Assembly: GCA_025358115.1 (NCBI GenBank) | Contig: JANYKQ010000078.1 | Span: 1-64,000, forward strand | From: Methanomicrobiales archaeon | GTDB lineage: Archaea > Halobacteriota > Methanomicrobia > Methanomicrobiales > Methanospirillaceae | DNA: 64,000 nucleotides | Reading direction: 5' to 3' | In this document: positions 36,587 to 46,517 of the stretch, piece by piece | Layout of the letters: each line of letters opens with the position of its first letter | How positions within the stretch are numbered: the first letter of the stretch is position 1 | Position numbers and translations under genes: made by a program | Notes under the pieces: generated by a model | What the model was told of the DNA's origin: nothing | The model's database searches: none | What the model saw: only the letters and a program-made list of their open reading frames with translations

Positions 36587-36823
36587 TCAGATAACCGGCG
36601 CAATAGTCAGGATATTGTTGCCCCGGATTACAACGGTTCCAAGGCTCCTGCCCCGCTGGTTATCTACGAACTCAATCGTCTCGTCCATGTGAATATTGAG
36701 ATACTCATCCACGGCAACGAGGCGGCCCTGCAGTTTGCGGCCTTCGTCTTTGATCTCGACAGATATTTTTGAATCCACAAGCGCAAACACTTTTTTTATC
36801 GGCAAAACAATTCCGTTAACCAT
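36587..36823 (-). CDS. LSm (Sm-like archaeal) RNA-binding protein
   Basis: The start at 36823 (78 residues) has AGGGCAG upstream and gives the usual Sm-like length; the longer TTG start in the track adds unrelated residues. Sm motif 1 is visible in VEIKDEGRKLQGRLVAVDEYLNIHM and Sm motif 2 in LGTVVIRGNNILTI, including the RG-N segment that contacts uridines. Archaeal LSm proteins form heptameric rings that bind U-rich RNA and take part in RNA processing or turnover. It is probably co-transcribed with the downstream winged-helix gene. Confidence 0.88.
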   Translation of the reverse strand: MVNGIVLPIKKVFALVDSKISVEIKDEGRKLQGRLVAVDEYLNIHMDETIEFVDNQRGRSLGTVVIRGNNILTIAPVI

Positions 36824-36940
36824 CTGCCCTAATTTGGGATGTAAGATAATTAAAGTTTGCTCATTGCACCCTTCCCGGGTCATTGGCCCTGCCGGCATCA
36901 AAAACCCTTATTTCAGAGAATGAATTATAAAAAAAATGAA

Positions 36941-38038
36941 TTATCCGGGGATTTCTTCCCATCGGTTGCGGAACTGTTTCTCGATACCCGGAAGGGTGGT
37001 ATACTCCATCTCTTCTGAAGAAAGGCGATGGGGTTCGAAGGGACCCTGATCCCGGACCATATCGGCCAGTTCATTGCAGCGTGCCCGCACGCGGTCAAAA
37101 CCGACATCATCAAACATATCAGCAGGGCCGATAAGTTCGCCATTACAGATCTGAAAACCCAGGCAGATACACCGTGGCGGGCCGTCAAACCGGGTCATGT
37201 TGGCATCGCAGACACCAACCGGCATGAACGGTCCGTGATGGGATCCCCGCATCCATCCGGCAACCAGGGTAGGTGTACAGAACGGCTCGATCACTTCCCC
37301 GACAGACGGAAGCCCGCTCTGGGCACGGACGATCATAACCGGATCATCCTTTCCAACATACCTGCCGGCAGTGAGGTTTAACTTTTCCGTGCTGGTCGAT
37401 GCGGCAATAACACCGTCTTTCCGGTAAACGTACTTGACAACGTACCGGGAACAGGCACCGATATAGGAAAGGAGGGTGTACGTCTCCTCGGGACACCTGA
37501 ATGTGATGCGCCGTTTCTTAATCACATCATGCACTTCGAAAATAAACCCCTGGTGCATGCTGGGATCGATAACAAGACCGGAGGTATTGAAGGGGTCGGC
37601 AAATATTTTGTACAGGAAGAAATTCCACGCGCCGGGTTCGGTTTTATCAGCCATGAAAATAAGAACCGGATCCGATCCCCGCTCTTCAAATTCCATTTCA
37701 GCCACACCGGGGCCAAGACCCCTGACATTACCGGAAAATGCATCCGAGAGCATATCCTGGCCTGCACCATAGAGTTTCATGCTTTTGGCAATTTTGGTGC
37801 ATTCCATGAACACCTCCCATGCAAGCTTGTGCACCTCCTCATTATCCACGCCATGAGCGTGGGTCATGATAAGCTCGAGATCATCACCACAGTGAGTGAC
37901 AAAACAATCAATGAGGAGCTTTCCTTTCTGACCTTTGAGCATCTTTGCTGCTTTTTCAAGGAGTTTCGGGTGAGTGCGGGAATGCCCGGGAAAACTTCCC
38001 ACATCCGCCTTGATTACGGAAATAGTTGTTTTTGGCAT
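36941..38038 (-). CDS. fbp: bifunctional fructose-1,6-bisphosphate aldolase/phosphatase (FBPA/ase)
   Basis: The 365-residue protein has the archaeal class V FBPase signatures: ISVIKADVGSFPGHSRTHP at the N-terminus, THCGDDLELIMTH with metal-binding Asp residues, ADKTEPGAWN and DPSMHQGF. It combines triose phosphates into FBP and hydrolyses it to fructose-6-phosphate, making gluconeogenesis unidirectional. A TATA-like box lies about 30 nt upstream, so the mRNA is probably nearly leaderless. A class II aldolase and a class I FBPase gene follow upstream on the same strand, so the two activities are also encoded separately. Confidence 0.95.
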   Translation of the reverse strand: MPKTTISVIKADVGSFPGHSRTHPKLLEKAAKMLKGQKGKLLIDCFVTHCGDDLELIMTHAHGVDNEEVHKLAWEVFMECTKIAKSMKLYGAGQDMLSDAFSGNVRGLGPGVAEMEFEERGSDPVLIFMADKTEPGAWNFFLYKIFADPFNTSGLVIDPSMHQGFIFEVHDVIKKRRITFRCPEETYTLLSYIGACSRYVVKYVYRKDGVIAASTSTEKLNLTAGRYVGKDDPVMIVRAQSGLPSVGEVIEPFCTPTLVAGWMRGSHHGPFMPVGVCDANMTRFDGPPRCICLGFQICNGELIGPADMFDDVGFDRVRARCNELADMVRDQGPFEPHRLSSEEMEYTTLPGIEKQFRNRWEEIPG

Positions 38039-38062
38039 AACGGGATCATAATAGAATCTCGT

Positions 38063-38072
38063 TTTTATATAA
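38063..38072 (-). promoter_or_regulatory. TATA box of the FBPA/ase gene
   Basis: The minus-strand sequence TTTATATAAA is a strong archaeal TATA match centred about 30 nt before the ATG at 38038, implying a very short or absent 5' leader. Confidence 0.6.
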
Positions 38073-38090
38073 AAAAGATATGTTTAATAA

Positions 38091-39230
38091 TTATTTGAGG
38101 GTCTTTCTGACAAGGGAGGCAGAACCATAGGAACCAAATGCCCTGAAAAAGATGAGACTTTCTGCATAGGCCATTGCCCGGATTGCCTTGTTCGTTTCTT
38201 CATCAACGGAATAGATCTGTTTGAAAAATTCCTTAATGGCCATTTTGCAGTTCCCGTCAAATACCTGCTTGTCCTTTTTCCCGGGGTTTAACGGGCCGTA
38301 TTTCTGGAGGGTCCATTCCTGGATCTCCTTGTAGAGGGCCGGTTCGTACACTTTAAAGATATCAAAGACTACATCCTGCCAGAAAGTCCCGACATTTCCC
38401 TTGATGATATCGCCTTTCGGGAAATGCTGGTTGATGAGATCGCGGGGAGTGCCGGTGATCCCGTGCTGGGCTATACCAACGTGAAGGTGATTATCCCGCA
38501 GGGCTTTTGCAACGGCCCGGGTCTGCGGGATATCGATGGAGAGCTGTTCGATAACATTTCCTGCTGCATCGTACACATGCCCGTGCGTGCTCCCGTTGGC
38601 AATGGCGATCACCTGGGGAAAGACCCCGTTCTCCTGCAGGGCTTTGATGAACTCTACTGCTTCCTGCGGTTTTGTAAGGATCAGGCCCTCCCCGTCCTTC
38701 CTGCCGATCTCCCCGACCTCCACTTCAAGGCCGAAATCCTTTCCTTTCATCCGGTTTTTGATATGATGAGCCAGATCGGTTGTTGCAATGATATTCTTTT
38801 CCAGTTCTTCCCGGACATTTTTTCCTTCAAAATTAAAGAGGTGGGAAGCATCGATGGCAAAGGAGGTATAACCTGCTGCAATCTGGGCATCGATCAACTG
38901 TTTGGTCCCCTCAATCTCCTGGGGAGAACCGGTCTTTATCGAGATATGATCTGCATGAAGAGCCCAGATATCGAACTCTGCGGCCTTTGCAGCCTCGTTC
39001 ATCTTTTCTGAAAATAGTTTGGGGGTAAAACCCGTATAGCCTCCGTTCAGGTCACACTCAGACCGGGCAAGCTCCATAAATACCGCGGAATCGGTATCCT
39101 TTGCAGCCTTAAAAATTCCCTCTGCTACGGTGGCAATCCGGATATTTGCCGCCATGATAATTGTTTTTTTTCCGGAGATACCCCCCAGTATGGTTGAACC
39201 GGGGATTGGACCAAATGTGTTCTGCTGCAT
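38091..39230 (-). CDS. class II fructose-1,6-bisphosphate aldolase family protein
   Basis: The 379-residue protein has the zinc-aldolase blocks: WALHADHISIKTG near residue 93 (metal-binding His), LEVEVGEIG, NGSTHGHVYD and VGIAQHGITGTPRDLI. This matches the long form of class II aldolases that also act on related ketose bisphosphates. It condenses dihydroxyacetone phosphate with glyceraldehyde-3-phosphate or cleaves FBP. The class I FBPase gene is 21 nt upstream on the same strand, so they form an operon. Because the window also has FBPA/ase, this enzyme may serve the catabolic direction or another sugar phosphate. Confidence 0.85.
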   Translation of the reverse strand: MQQNTFGPIPGSTILGGISGKKTIIMAANIRIATVAEGIFKAAKDTDSAVFMELARSECDLNGGYTGFTPKLFSEKMNEAAKAAEFDIWALHADHISIKTGSPQEIEGTKQLIDAQIAAGYTSFAIDASHLFNFEGKNVREELEKNIIATTDLAHHIKNRMKGKDFGLEVEVGEIGRKDGEGLILTKPQEAVEFIKALQENGVFPQVIAIANGSTHGHVYDAAGNVIEQLSIDIPQTRAVAKALRDNHLHVGIAQHGITGTPRDLINQHFPKGDIIKGNVGTFWQDVVFDIFKVYEPALYKEIQEWTLQKYGPLNPGKKDKQVFDGNCKMAIKEFFKQIYSVDEETNKAIRAMAYAESLIFFRAFGSYGSASLVRKTLK

Positions 39231-39251
39231 AGATCTTCACTCCTGTTTAAA

Positions 39252-40157
39252 TCACTCATCACGCATAAACTTTTCAATGAGCCGGATCTCTTCCCTGCCC
39301 CCGACATAGATCGGAGTGACATCATCGATCCCTTGTGGAGTTATATCCAGGATATCATTCCTTCCATTACTGATTGCCCCCCCGGCTTCGCAGATGATCT
39401 TTCCCATCGGGTTGGCTTCATACAGGAGTCTCAGTTTTCCCTTTTCCCTTCCCTTAAAGCCGGGGTAGGTAAATACGCCACCCTTATGGAGGATCTGGTG
39501 GACATCGGCAACAAAACAGCCGCTGAACCGGAGTTTATACCCGGAATGCTCGAGATTCTCGATCCATCGGGCGTGGGCAGGGAAGTAATCCCTCCTCAGG
39601 GCACCGGGTGCATATATCTTCCCTTCCGGAATTTTGAGATCCCGGTGACGCAGGAAAAATTCACCCGTATCATCAAGGGCAAATTCATGAACACCTTTTC
39701 CGGTAGTAAATGTCAGGGTTGTCAGGGGACCGTAGAGGATATACAGGGCCGCAATCATTGACGCGCCCTTTTCCAGGACATGACCGGGATAGATACCAAT
39801 GATCGAACCCGTGCAGAGGTTAACATCGATAAGCGATGATCCGTCAAGAGGATCGATGACAACGCCGAAGTTGTTCTTCGGATTATCCACCTCAATAATC
39901 TTATGCTGCTCTTCCGTGGCGATATACCTGACGAGCCGTGTCTGCTGTAATCCTGAAATGAAGACATCATCGGCATACATGTCGAGAGCCATCTGCTCTT
40001 CGCCGTACATATTCTTGGTACTTTCATCTGCCGGGGTTTTCCTGATCGAACAGAAAAATCCTTTCTTCACTTGCTGAGCCTGTTTGCCCAAAAAGAGAAT
40101 TAACTCCATCAGGTTTTTTTCTGTTCCTGCGCTGACAAGGAAATCTTTGAGTATCAT
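39252..40157 (-). CDS. fbp: fructose-1,6-bisphosphatase, class I
   Basis: The 301-residue protein carries the class I FBPase metal-binding motif [14 protein letters not shown] (residues ~100-113) and downstream family blocks such as [40 protein letters not shown] and the C-terminal [17 protein letters not shown]. It is the enzyme typical of bacteria and eukaryotes, unrelated to the FBPA/ase encoded 2 kb away. It hydrolyses FBP to fructose-6-phosphate. It is first in a two-gene unit with the class II aldolase. Its occurrence in a methanogen may reflect transfer from bacteria; that is inference. Confidence 0.93.
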   Translation of the reverse strand: MILKDFLVSAGTEKNLMELILFLGKQAQQVKKGFFCSIRKTPADESTKNMYGEEQMALDMYADDVFISGLQQTRLVRYIATEEQHKIIEVDNPKNNFGVVIDPLDGSSLIDVNLCTGSIIGIYPGHVLEKGASMIAALYILYGPLTTLTFTTGKGVHEFALDDTGEFFLRHRDLKIPEGKIYAPGALRRDYFPAHARWIENLEHSGYKLRFSGCFVADVHQILHKGGVFTYPGFKGREKGKLRLLYEANPMGKIICEAGGAISNGRNDILDITPQGIDDVTPIYVGGREEIRLIEKFMRDE

Positions 40158-41052
40158 GTTTTACTTCCTTCCTCTACACCAGAGAGGGACAAACCAATGA
40201 TCATCCTACCGGATTTCCGGACTCTTCTGTCTAGTCGTTTGATTTCGTTGTTTATCAGGATTATTATCCATCCGTACCGATTCTCGCATAATCAATCCTT
40301 GTCCGTTGAAGTTAGCGGCCACTTCAGGTGCACGGCGTCGCAATCGCGCGATGAATACAGGGCCTTATGACAATCAGTGGCTGATTACAAGGAACTGACG
40401 GGTATATCCTAAACAAGGGCTGATGAACATGGAAAACGAAACGTATACCTAATTCATTGAGCAGAGAAGTTCTCCGGGCAACCGGAAAGAAAAAAATCTA
40501 CCGGAAACCGAAGCATGAGTGATTGCATTCTGACACGTTTCCGATTTTGCTACCAACTCACAAGTCAAAACAGCCGGAGAGTTCCGGAGCAGGACCCGGG
40601 AACACGTATTTGATCATTTGATGATTCACCTTTTTTGGGCATATGTTTTGCCTGTTTTGTTCAACAATTTTCGTTTCTCGTTTCACATTTTCATAGCCGA
40701 CCCTGCTGAAAAAATTTTCAATTGCGTGCAGGGGTGTCAGTTAGCGAACCGTGGCACGGATAATTATCCGCGGCGCGGATGTACAACTGACAACAGATTA
40801 TTTTCTCCGGGGTGGTGATCCGGCTCTTGAAGTTAAGAGTCGATTGAAAAAATGTGAGCAGGGGGTGGAGGATCGATTGAAAATTTTTTGGTGCGAGAAC
40901 GATCGCGGTTTTTTTATGAAACAGATCCGGGTTTTGGGCCGGGGACTTCTCCGGCAAAGGATCTCCATGGGTTCAGATCCAGGTTTTTTCAACAGAAACA
41001 TAAAATTGGATTATTGATGAAAGACAAGACAGGCCCATCCTCATCATTCATC
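40158..41052. other. 895-bp intergenic region with palindromic element, no supported gene
   Basis: This long gap separates the class I FBPase promoter side from the Hsp20 gene end. The track ORFs (40618, 40751, 40888 plus; 40718, 40798 minus) overlap each other on both strands across repeated and palindromic sequence and look like chance frames. There is a nested palindrome at 40735-40792, an 11-nt direct repeat TCGATTGAAAA at 40840 and 40873, and a small hairpin AATCAG-TGG-CTGATT at 40372-40386. No tRNA or rRNA pattern was seen. A structured non-coding RNA is possible. Confidence 0.5.
40735..40792. repeat. nested palindromic element
   Basis: Outer arms TGTCAGTT (40735-40742) and AACTGACA (40785-40792) are perfectly complementary. 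Between them lie three further palindromes: CCGTGGCACGG (40749-40759), CGGATAATTATCCG (40757-40770) and CCGCGGCGCGG (40768-40778). The arrangement could be a multi-site operator or a folded RNA. Confidence 0.7.
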
Positions 41053-41487
41053 CTATACAGACCCTGTTGCGATCCTGAATTTTACTTCGAGAACACCATT
41101 TTTGATAGAGGTCTGCATTGAACCGGAATCTACCAGAGGGATGGCGGCTGTTGTAATATACCGCCTGCCAGCTCCATCGGCATCAATGATGAGCAGATTT
41201 CCCTTTAGAGTGAGATGGACAGATTCCCGGGTTGCACCCGGCAATTCGGCAATCACCATCACCTCATCTTCGATCCGGTGTACCTCCGGAATGGGATCAG
41301 ATATTGAATATGAGGGCATCGTTTCACGGTCCTCAATATGTGCGGGGCGGGTTTCGCCGTCATGGATGAACACAGGATAACGATATTCCCCCGGTATACT
41401 GCTTTTAATGTTCCGGGCCATGCGGGCAAAGAGATGCTCAGCAAGTGTGTCCATCTCACGGAATAGGTCATGAGCATTTTCATTCAT
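41053..41487 (-). CDS. small heat shock protein, Hsp20/alpha-crystallin family
   Basis: The 144-residue protein has an N-terminal helical arm (1-60) and an alpha-crystallin domain (~68-144): PIPEVHRIEDEVMVIAELPGATRESVHLTLKGNLLIIDADG and a C-terminal IKNGVLEVKFRIA that matches the family ending. It should act as an ATP-independent holdase in oligomers. The terminal I-x-I extension is not obvious. AAGGAGAAAAG lies just before the ATG. It is 45 bp downstream of the cdc48 gene on the same strand, so a joint protein-quality-control transcript is likely. Confidence 0.88.
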   Translation of the reverse strand: MNENAHDLFREMDTLAEHLFARMARNIKSSIPGEYRYPVFIHDGETRPAHIEDRETMPSYSISDPIPEVHRIEDEVMVIAELPGATRESVHLTLKGNLLIIDADGAGRRYITTAAIPLVDSGSMQTSIKNGVLEVKFRIATGSV

Positions 41488-41532
41488 GGTCTTTTCTCCT
41501 TATTTTTCAGACTTTCTGTTGTGATCCTTACT

Positions 41533-43911
41533 TTATTTTTTTTCCAGTTCTCCGGTAAGTTTCTGGATGGCCGCAAAATCTTTTTTGCCGCGATAGGTGG
41601 CCTTCCGGAGCGCGTCAATCGCGGCACCGGCTGCCTTGGTTTGCTTCATTCCGGCTCGATCCAGTGCTGCTGCTGCATTTTTCAGAATGGTGCGCTGCTC
41701 CTCGTTGTAGAGCATCTGCCATGCCTGCTGTTCTGACTTCTCTATGGCTTCACGGTCCAGGGAACCCCTCACATTCAGGAGTGCTGCATCGAAGTGTGCC
41801 TTGGTGATCATCACATTGATGATTGCGTCTTTGCGTTCCTGCTCGGTACGGGTACCCATAAGGATAATGAATTCGCGCATGGCTGCCATCTTGGCTTCGC
41901 GGACGAGCGATTCGATATCAGCACCTACGTACCCTTCGGTCTGTTTCACCAGTGCATCGATATCCACATCCTTTGCAAGAATGCTGCCGGTCTCACCACC
42001 GAGATACACCTCGAAGATCTTCTTCCGGCTCTCTTCATCCGGTGCAGGTACGTAGATATGCCGCTCAAGGCGTCCCGGGCGGAGGAGGGCATCATCCAGC
42101 ATATCCGGGCGATTCGTTGCGGCAAGGATGGTGACGTTCTTGAGTTCTTCCAGGCCGTCAAGTTCCGTGAGGATCTGGGAGACCACGCTCTCGGTGACAT
42201 GGGATGACCCCTGGTAGCTTCCCCGTTTTGGTACCAGGGCATCTATCTCGTCGAAGAAGATGATCGATGGTGACGCCATCCGCGCTTTCCGGAAGATCTC
42301 CCTGACTCCTTTTTCTGACTCCCCTACCCATTTCGAGAGGAGTTCCGGACCTTTGACAGCGATGAAATTGCATTCGCTCTCGTTTGCCACTGCTTTTGCC
42401 AGCAGGGTCTTTCCGGTACCGGGCGGACCGAAGAGGAGAATCCCTTTGGGGGGTTTGGTCTGGAGTCGCTCGAATACATCAGGATACTTCAGCGGCCATT
42501 CCACAGCTTCCTTAAGCTCCTGTTTGGTCTCTTCGAGGCCGCCCACCATCTTCCAGGTAATGTCAGGAACTTCTACCAGCACTTCTCGCATTGCTGAAGG
42601 CTCGACATGCTTGCGGGCTTCGGCAAAGTCTTCGTTGGTCACCCGGAGTGCATCGAGCACTTCATCGGGGATCTCCTCGTTGATATTTATGAGAGGGATT
42701 ACTTTGCGGAGAGCATGCATGGCGGCTTCCTTGACCAGCAATGCAACATCAGCCCCGACAAAACCGTGAGTGGAATTGGCATACTCCTCGATTTTCACAT
42801 TGTCTGCCAGCGGTACACCACGGGTGTGAACCTGGAAGATCTCCATGCGACCTTTCTTGTCGGGAATCCCGATCTCAATCTCCCGGTCAAACCTCCCGCC
42901 ACGGCGGAGTGCCGGGTCGATGGAGTCCGGAAGGTTTGTCGCAGCGATCACAATGACCTGCCCCCGCCCTTTCAGCCCGTCCATAAGGGCAAGGAGCTGG
43001 GCAACCACGCGTCGTTCAAGTTCTCCTTTTGTATCCTCACGCTTGGGTGCAATAGAGTCAACTTCATCAATGAAGATGATCGCCGGTGCATTCGCCTGCG
43101 CCTCTTCAAAGACTTCCCGGAGTTTCCCCTCACTGGCACCATAGGTTCCGCTCACGATCTCCGGACCGGAGATTGTAATGAAGTGAGCATCCACTTCATT
43201 TGCCACAGCTTTTGCGATCAGGGTCTTACCGGTTCCCGGAGGGCCGTAGAGAAGCACCCCCTTGGGGGGCTGGATACCCAGGCGCTCAAAGATCTCGGGG
43301 TGTCGCAGCGGAAGTTCGATCATCTCCCGTACGAGCTGGAGCTCCCGGCCAAGCCCGCCGATATCTTCGTAATGGATATCGGAAACTTCCCTCATTCCCT
43401 CTTCGGGTTTATAGGGCTCTTCCTTGAGTTCGATCTCGGTATCATCCGTGACAATCGCTATTCCCTTCGGGGAAACTTTTGCTATCACCAGGGTGATCGC
43501 ATTTCCTATCACATCGACGCGGACGGTCTGGCCTTCCATTACCGACCGGCCGCGCAACACCCGGGCAAGGTACTGTTCACCCCCGACAAGCCGGATCGGC
43601 TGGGTGGGCTGGATCACCACCTTTTTGGCATACACCGCCTCGGATTTCCTGATCTTGACCCGCTCATCGATACCGGTACCGGCATTTCCCCGTATGTTCC
43701 CATCAATACGGAGGATGGAGTAGCCTGAATCCTGCGCAAACCCGGGCCAGACAACCGCTGCTGCCTTCTTCTTTCCCTGGATCTCGATCACATCACCCGA
43801 GACCAGCCCGAGCTTCTTCATCACTTCAATGCTCACCCGGGCAATGCCACGACCGGCATCATCGTGAGTCGCTTCCTTTACCGTAACTTCTGCAAAATCT
43901 TTTTCAGTCAT
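41533..43911 (-). CDS. Cdc48/p97/VAT AAA+ ATPase
   Basis: The start at 43911 ([14 protein letters not shown], 792 residues) fits the VAT N-domain; the track start adds 11 residues. Domains in order: double-psi barrel N-domain (~1-185), AAA D1 (Walker A GPPGTGKT ~230, Walker [11 protein letters not shown]), AAA D2 (second [18 protein letters not shown]) and a C-terminal tail. Each AAA domain has a second region of homology ([33 protein letters not shown]). The hexamer unfolds proteins, probably feeding the proteasome. The VAT-type gene is next to Hsp20. Confidence 0.96.
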   Translation of the reverse strand: MTEKDFAEVTVKEATHDDAGRGIARVSIEVMKKLGLVSGDVIEIQGKKKAAAVVWPGFAQDSGYSILRIDGNIRGNAGTGIDERVKIRKSEAVYAKKVVIQPTQPIRLVGGEQYLARVLRGRSVMEGQTVRVDVIGNAITLVIAKVSPKGIAIVTDDTEIELKEEPYKPEEGMREVSDIHYEDIGGLGRELQLVREMIELPLRHPEIFERLGIQPPKGVLLYGPPGTGKTLIAKAVANEVDAHFITISGPEIVSGTYGASEGKLREVFEEAQANAPAIIFIDEVDSIAPKREDTKGELERRVVAQLLALMDGLKGRGQVIVIAATNLPDSIDPALRRGGRFDREIEIGIPDKKGRMEIFQVHTRGVPLADNVKIEEYANSTHGFVGADVALLVKEAAMHALRKVIPLININEEIPDEVLDALRVTNEDFAEARKHVEPSAMREVLVEVPDITWKMVGGLEETKQELKEAVEWPLKYPDVFERLQTKPPKGILLFGPPGTGKTLLAKAVANESECNFIAVKGPELLSKWVGESEKGVREIFRKARMASPSIIFFDEIDALVPKRGSYQGSSHVTESVVSQILTELDGLEELKNVTILAATNRPDMLDDALLRPGRLERHIYVPAPDEESRKKIFEVYLGGETGSILAKDVDIDALVKQTEGYVGADIESLVREAKMAAMREFIILMGTRTEQERKDAIINVMITKAHFDAALLNVRGSLDREAIEKSEQQAWQMLYNEEQRTILKNAAAALDRAGMKQTKAAGAAIDALRKATYRGKKDFAAIQKLTGELEKK

Positions 43912-43960
43912 CGTAAAACACCTCGTTTGATTAAGGTTTACCATAAGTTAGCGTTTAACT

Positions 43961-43970
43961 ATATATATAA
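43961..43970 (-). promoter_or_regulatory. TATA box of the cdc48 gene
   Basis: TTATATATAT on the minus strand, about 55 nt before the ATG at 43911, is a clear TATA match in an A/T-rich stretch. It lies in the 311-bp region shared with the divergent thiC gene. Confidence 0.55.
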
Positions 43971-44222
43971 TATTTGTTTAAGGAATTTTTCATTTCCGGA
44001 ATCAAAAAGGAGAAAACGTTCATCAGTCAAACCGATTTTGAATGAGCCATTTCCGGGCTAAATCCGGTTTTTTTAGAGAGGTTGTCACAGAACAGTATCC
44101 AATCAAAAACAAAAAAATCTGCTTTATTCCAAATCAACTTTACTTGTTAAGAAGACAAGCCTGTTTTCATTCAGAATTGAAAAAACGAGCCTTTATCTTG
44201 TCTTTACTGCAACCTGTATGCC

Positions 44223-45500
44223 ATGAGTATAGTTGCGGATGCCAAAAAGGGTATCATCACCGAAGAGATGAAGATTGTCGCCAGGCAGGAAGGAGTCACT
44301 GAAGATTTCATCCGGCGGGGCGTTGCCGGCGGCCATATTGTCATCCCGGTCTCACCCTACCGTAAAGTTAAGATCTGCGGTATTGGGGAAGGACTCCGCA
44401 CCAAGGTCAATGCATCCATTGGTACATCCACCGATATCGTTGATATCCCCCAGGAGATCGAAAAGGCAAAACAGGCCGAGCGTGCCGGTGCCGACACCCT
44501 GATGGAACTTTCAACCGGTGGCGATTTTGTCGAGATCCGCAAACAGGTTATTGCAAACACCAGCCTGTCAGTAGGATGCGTTCCTCTGTATCAGGCATTT
44601 ATTGAAGCTGCGATCAAGGATGGCGCTGTTGTCAATATGAAAGAGGACGACCTCTTCAGGATCACTGCCGAGCAGGCAAAACTCGGAACCAACTTCATGG
44701 CCATCCATACCGGCATCAACTTCGAGACAATCAAGCGGCTGAAAAACCAGGGTCGTCACGGGGGCCTTGTCTCACGCGGCGGGGCATTCATGACCGCATG
44801 GATGCTTCACAATGAAAAGGAGAACCCGCTCTATAGCGAATTTGATTACCTGCTCGAGATCATGAAGGAGCACGAAGTCACCCTCTCCATGGGTAACGGT
44901 ATGCGCGCCGGTGCCATCCATGACGCAACCGATCGTGCTGCTGTCCAGGAACTGCTCATCAATGCAGAACTTGCCGATATTGCTCACAAGCAGAATGTCC
45001 CGGTCATTGTCGAAGGCCCGGGCCATGTTCCAATCGATGAGATTGCCGCAAATGTCACGCTGATGAAACGCGTCACCAACAACAAGCCGTTCTACATGCT
45101 CGGACCTATTGTGACCGATATCGCCCCGGGGTACGATGACCGGGTTGCAGCAATCGGCGCTGCAATCTCGTCATCCCTTGGTGCTGATTTCATCTGCTAC
45201 GTAACTCCTGCAGAACACCTTGCCCTGCCAACACCTGAAGAAGTTTATGAAGGGGTCATGAGTTCACGCATAGCCGCTCATGTCGGGGACATGATCAAAC
45301 TCAAAAAGACCCGGGATCTCGATCTCGAGATGGGACATGCCCGCAGAGATCTTGACTGGGATCGACAGTTTGCCGTTGCCATGAACCCTGAACGGGCAAA
45401 AGCCATCCGCAAGGAACGTATGCCCGCAGACACCGATGGTTGCACCATGTGCGGCGACTATTGTGCTATCAAGATCGTGAACAAGCATTTCCAGTTCTGA
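44223..45500 (+). CDS. thiC: phosphomethylpyrimidine synthase
   Basis: The 425-residue protein is a full-length archaeal ThiC, a radical SAM enzyme that rearranges aminoimidazole ribotide into the pyrimidine of thiamine. Signatures include MELSTGGDF, SLSVGCVPLYQA, MAIHTGI, the substrate segment VIVEGPGHVPIDEI and the C-terminal iron-sulfur motif CTMCGDYCAIK (C-x2-C-x4-C). No thiamine riboswitch-like CUGAGA element was noticed in the 311-bp upstream region. No other thi gene is in the window. Confidence 0.96.
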   Translation: MSIVADAKKGIITEEMKIVARQEGVTEDFIRRGVAGGHIVIPVSPYRKVKICGIGEGLRTKVNASIGTSTDIVDIPQEIEKAKQAERAGADTLMELSTGGDFVEIRKQVIANTSLSVGCVPLYQAFIEAAIKDGAVVNMKEDDLFRITAEQAKLGTNFMAIHTGINFETIKRLKNQGRHGGLVSRGGAFMTAWMLHNEKENPLYSEFDYLLEIMKEHEVTLSMGNGMRAGAIHDATDRAAVQELLINAELADIAHKQNVPVIVEGPGHVPIDEIAANVTLMKRVTNNKPFYMLGPIVTDIAPGYDDRVAAIGAAISSSLGADFICYVTPAEHLALPTPEEVYEGVMSSRIAAHVGDMIKLKKTRDLDLEMGHARRDLDWDRQFAVAMNPERAKAIRKERMPADTDGCTMCGDYCAIKIVNKHFQF

Positions 45501-45707
45501 TCCCGATCCACTCTTTTTTTATCACATATTGTAATAATATTCAGGATTTTTATCAAGATGCCATAAGCAGGTCACAGGATTTACCGACATCATCATCTCA
45601 CACTATGGAGCACATACGACAGATTGTCTGCCCGATTAAGATACCAATACTGCAACCTTAAACTCAAATACAGCCAAATAATCTTCCTGCAAAAACAATC
45701 CGGCACG

Positions 45708-46517
45708 GTGATCATAATCAAACTCAACTTCGGGGGATTTGTTTCCCTCTCAACGATAGACTGGCGGGGAAAGGCAGTCTGCACTCTTTTTTTACGGGGT
45801 TGCCCGTTACGATGTACGTACTGCCAGAATGAAACTATCCAGACCGGTGAAGATTACCGTGATATTGATGAGATCACGGCAATGATCAAAACCTCATCAC
45901 CCTATATCAGCGGGGTTGTTTTTTCCGGAGGTGAACCGGCGTGGCAGAAAGAGGCTTTGATTGTATTGGCCCGTTATTCAAAAAAGATGGACCTGAGTGT
46001 CGGGATCCAGACCAATGGGTTTTTTCCAGATACCCTGGAAGCATTAATTATGGAAGGGTTGCTGGATAAAGTCGCAATCGATTACAAAACAACCTGGGAA
46101 GGATATTCCGGTACAACTGAAGGCTACAACCCCCTTGCAAAAGAAAATTACAAACGAAATGTCCAGAAATCAATAGGTATCTGTAAAAAAGCAGTTGAAA
46201 ATAAACAATTGGATGAGTTTGAAGTAGTGTTTACCATATTCTATGAGAACCAGGAATATATCCGGCAGATCTCGGACAAGATCGGCGATGTGCCCCTTGT
46301 TCTCCAGCAGGGTGAGCATAAGATCGCACCAATGCGGAGTGCAACTCCTGAAATGACCGAAGGGGAATATATCTGTAAGAAACAAACACAACAGAAACGA
46401 CATCCCCCGCTCAGACTCAATGAGATCAAAGAAATTGCAGATACCCTGAAAAAAACGGTGCGCATAAGAACGCGGGATATCGGGGAAATATCGTATAACT
46501 GGAGACATATCCTGTGA
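45708..46517 (+). CDS. radical SAM protein, anaerobic RNR-activating type
   Basis: The GTG at 45708 (269 residues, VIIIKLNFGGFVSLSTIDWRG) is preferred, as homologous starts read KVNFGGFVPLSTVDWRG; the track start at 45624 is TTG with no ribosome binding site. The cluster motif is CPLRCTYC (C-x3-C-x2-C), followed by VVFSGGEPAWQ (SAM-binding GGE) and IQTNGF. This is the layout of the anaerobic ribonucleotide reductase-activating/YjjW group, which makes a glycyl radical in a partner. No reductase gene is in the window. It leads a four-gene unit whose members overlap by 4 nt each. Confidence 0.8.
   Translation: MIIIKLNFGGFVSLSTIDWRGKAVCTLFLRGCPLRCTYCQNETIQTGEDYRDIDEITAMIKTSSPYISGVVFSGGEPAWQKEALIVLARYSKKMDLSVGIQTNGFFPDTLEALIMEGLLDKVAIDYKTTWEGYSGTTEGYNPLAKENYKRNVQKSIGICKKAVENKQLDEFEVVFTIFYENQEYIRQISDKIGDVPLVLQQGEHKIAPMRSATPEMTEGEYICKKQTQQKRHPPLRLNEIKEIADTLKKTVRIRTRDIGEISYNWRHIL

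Noticed and set aside
40840-40883. direct repeat TCGATTGAAAA spaced 33 nt, considered as CRISPR-like or integrase site
   Set aside because: Only two copies, 11 nt long, without a spacer series, cas genes or an integrase.
40930-41010. tRNA-like GGGTTCAGATCC segment
   Set aside because: No matching acceptor, D or anticodon stems in the surrounding sequence.
40751-41017. 88-aa plus-strand ORF in the 895-bp gap
   Set aside because: It begins next to the nested palindrome, overlaps opposite-strand frames and has no ribosome binding site.
42607-43728. 373-aa plus-strand ORF opposite cdc48
   Set aside because: Antisense shadow of a highly conserved AAA+ gene; no recognisable motif.
43912-44222. 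possible thiamine riboswitch upstream of thiC
   Set aside because: No CUGAGA-type core or the paired stems expected of a TPP riboswitch could be identified by eye.
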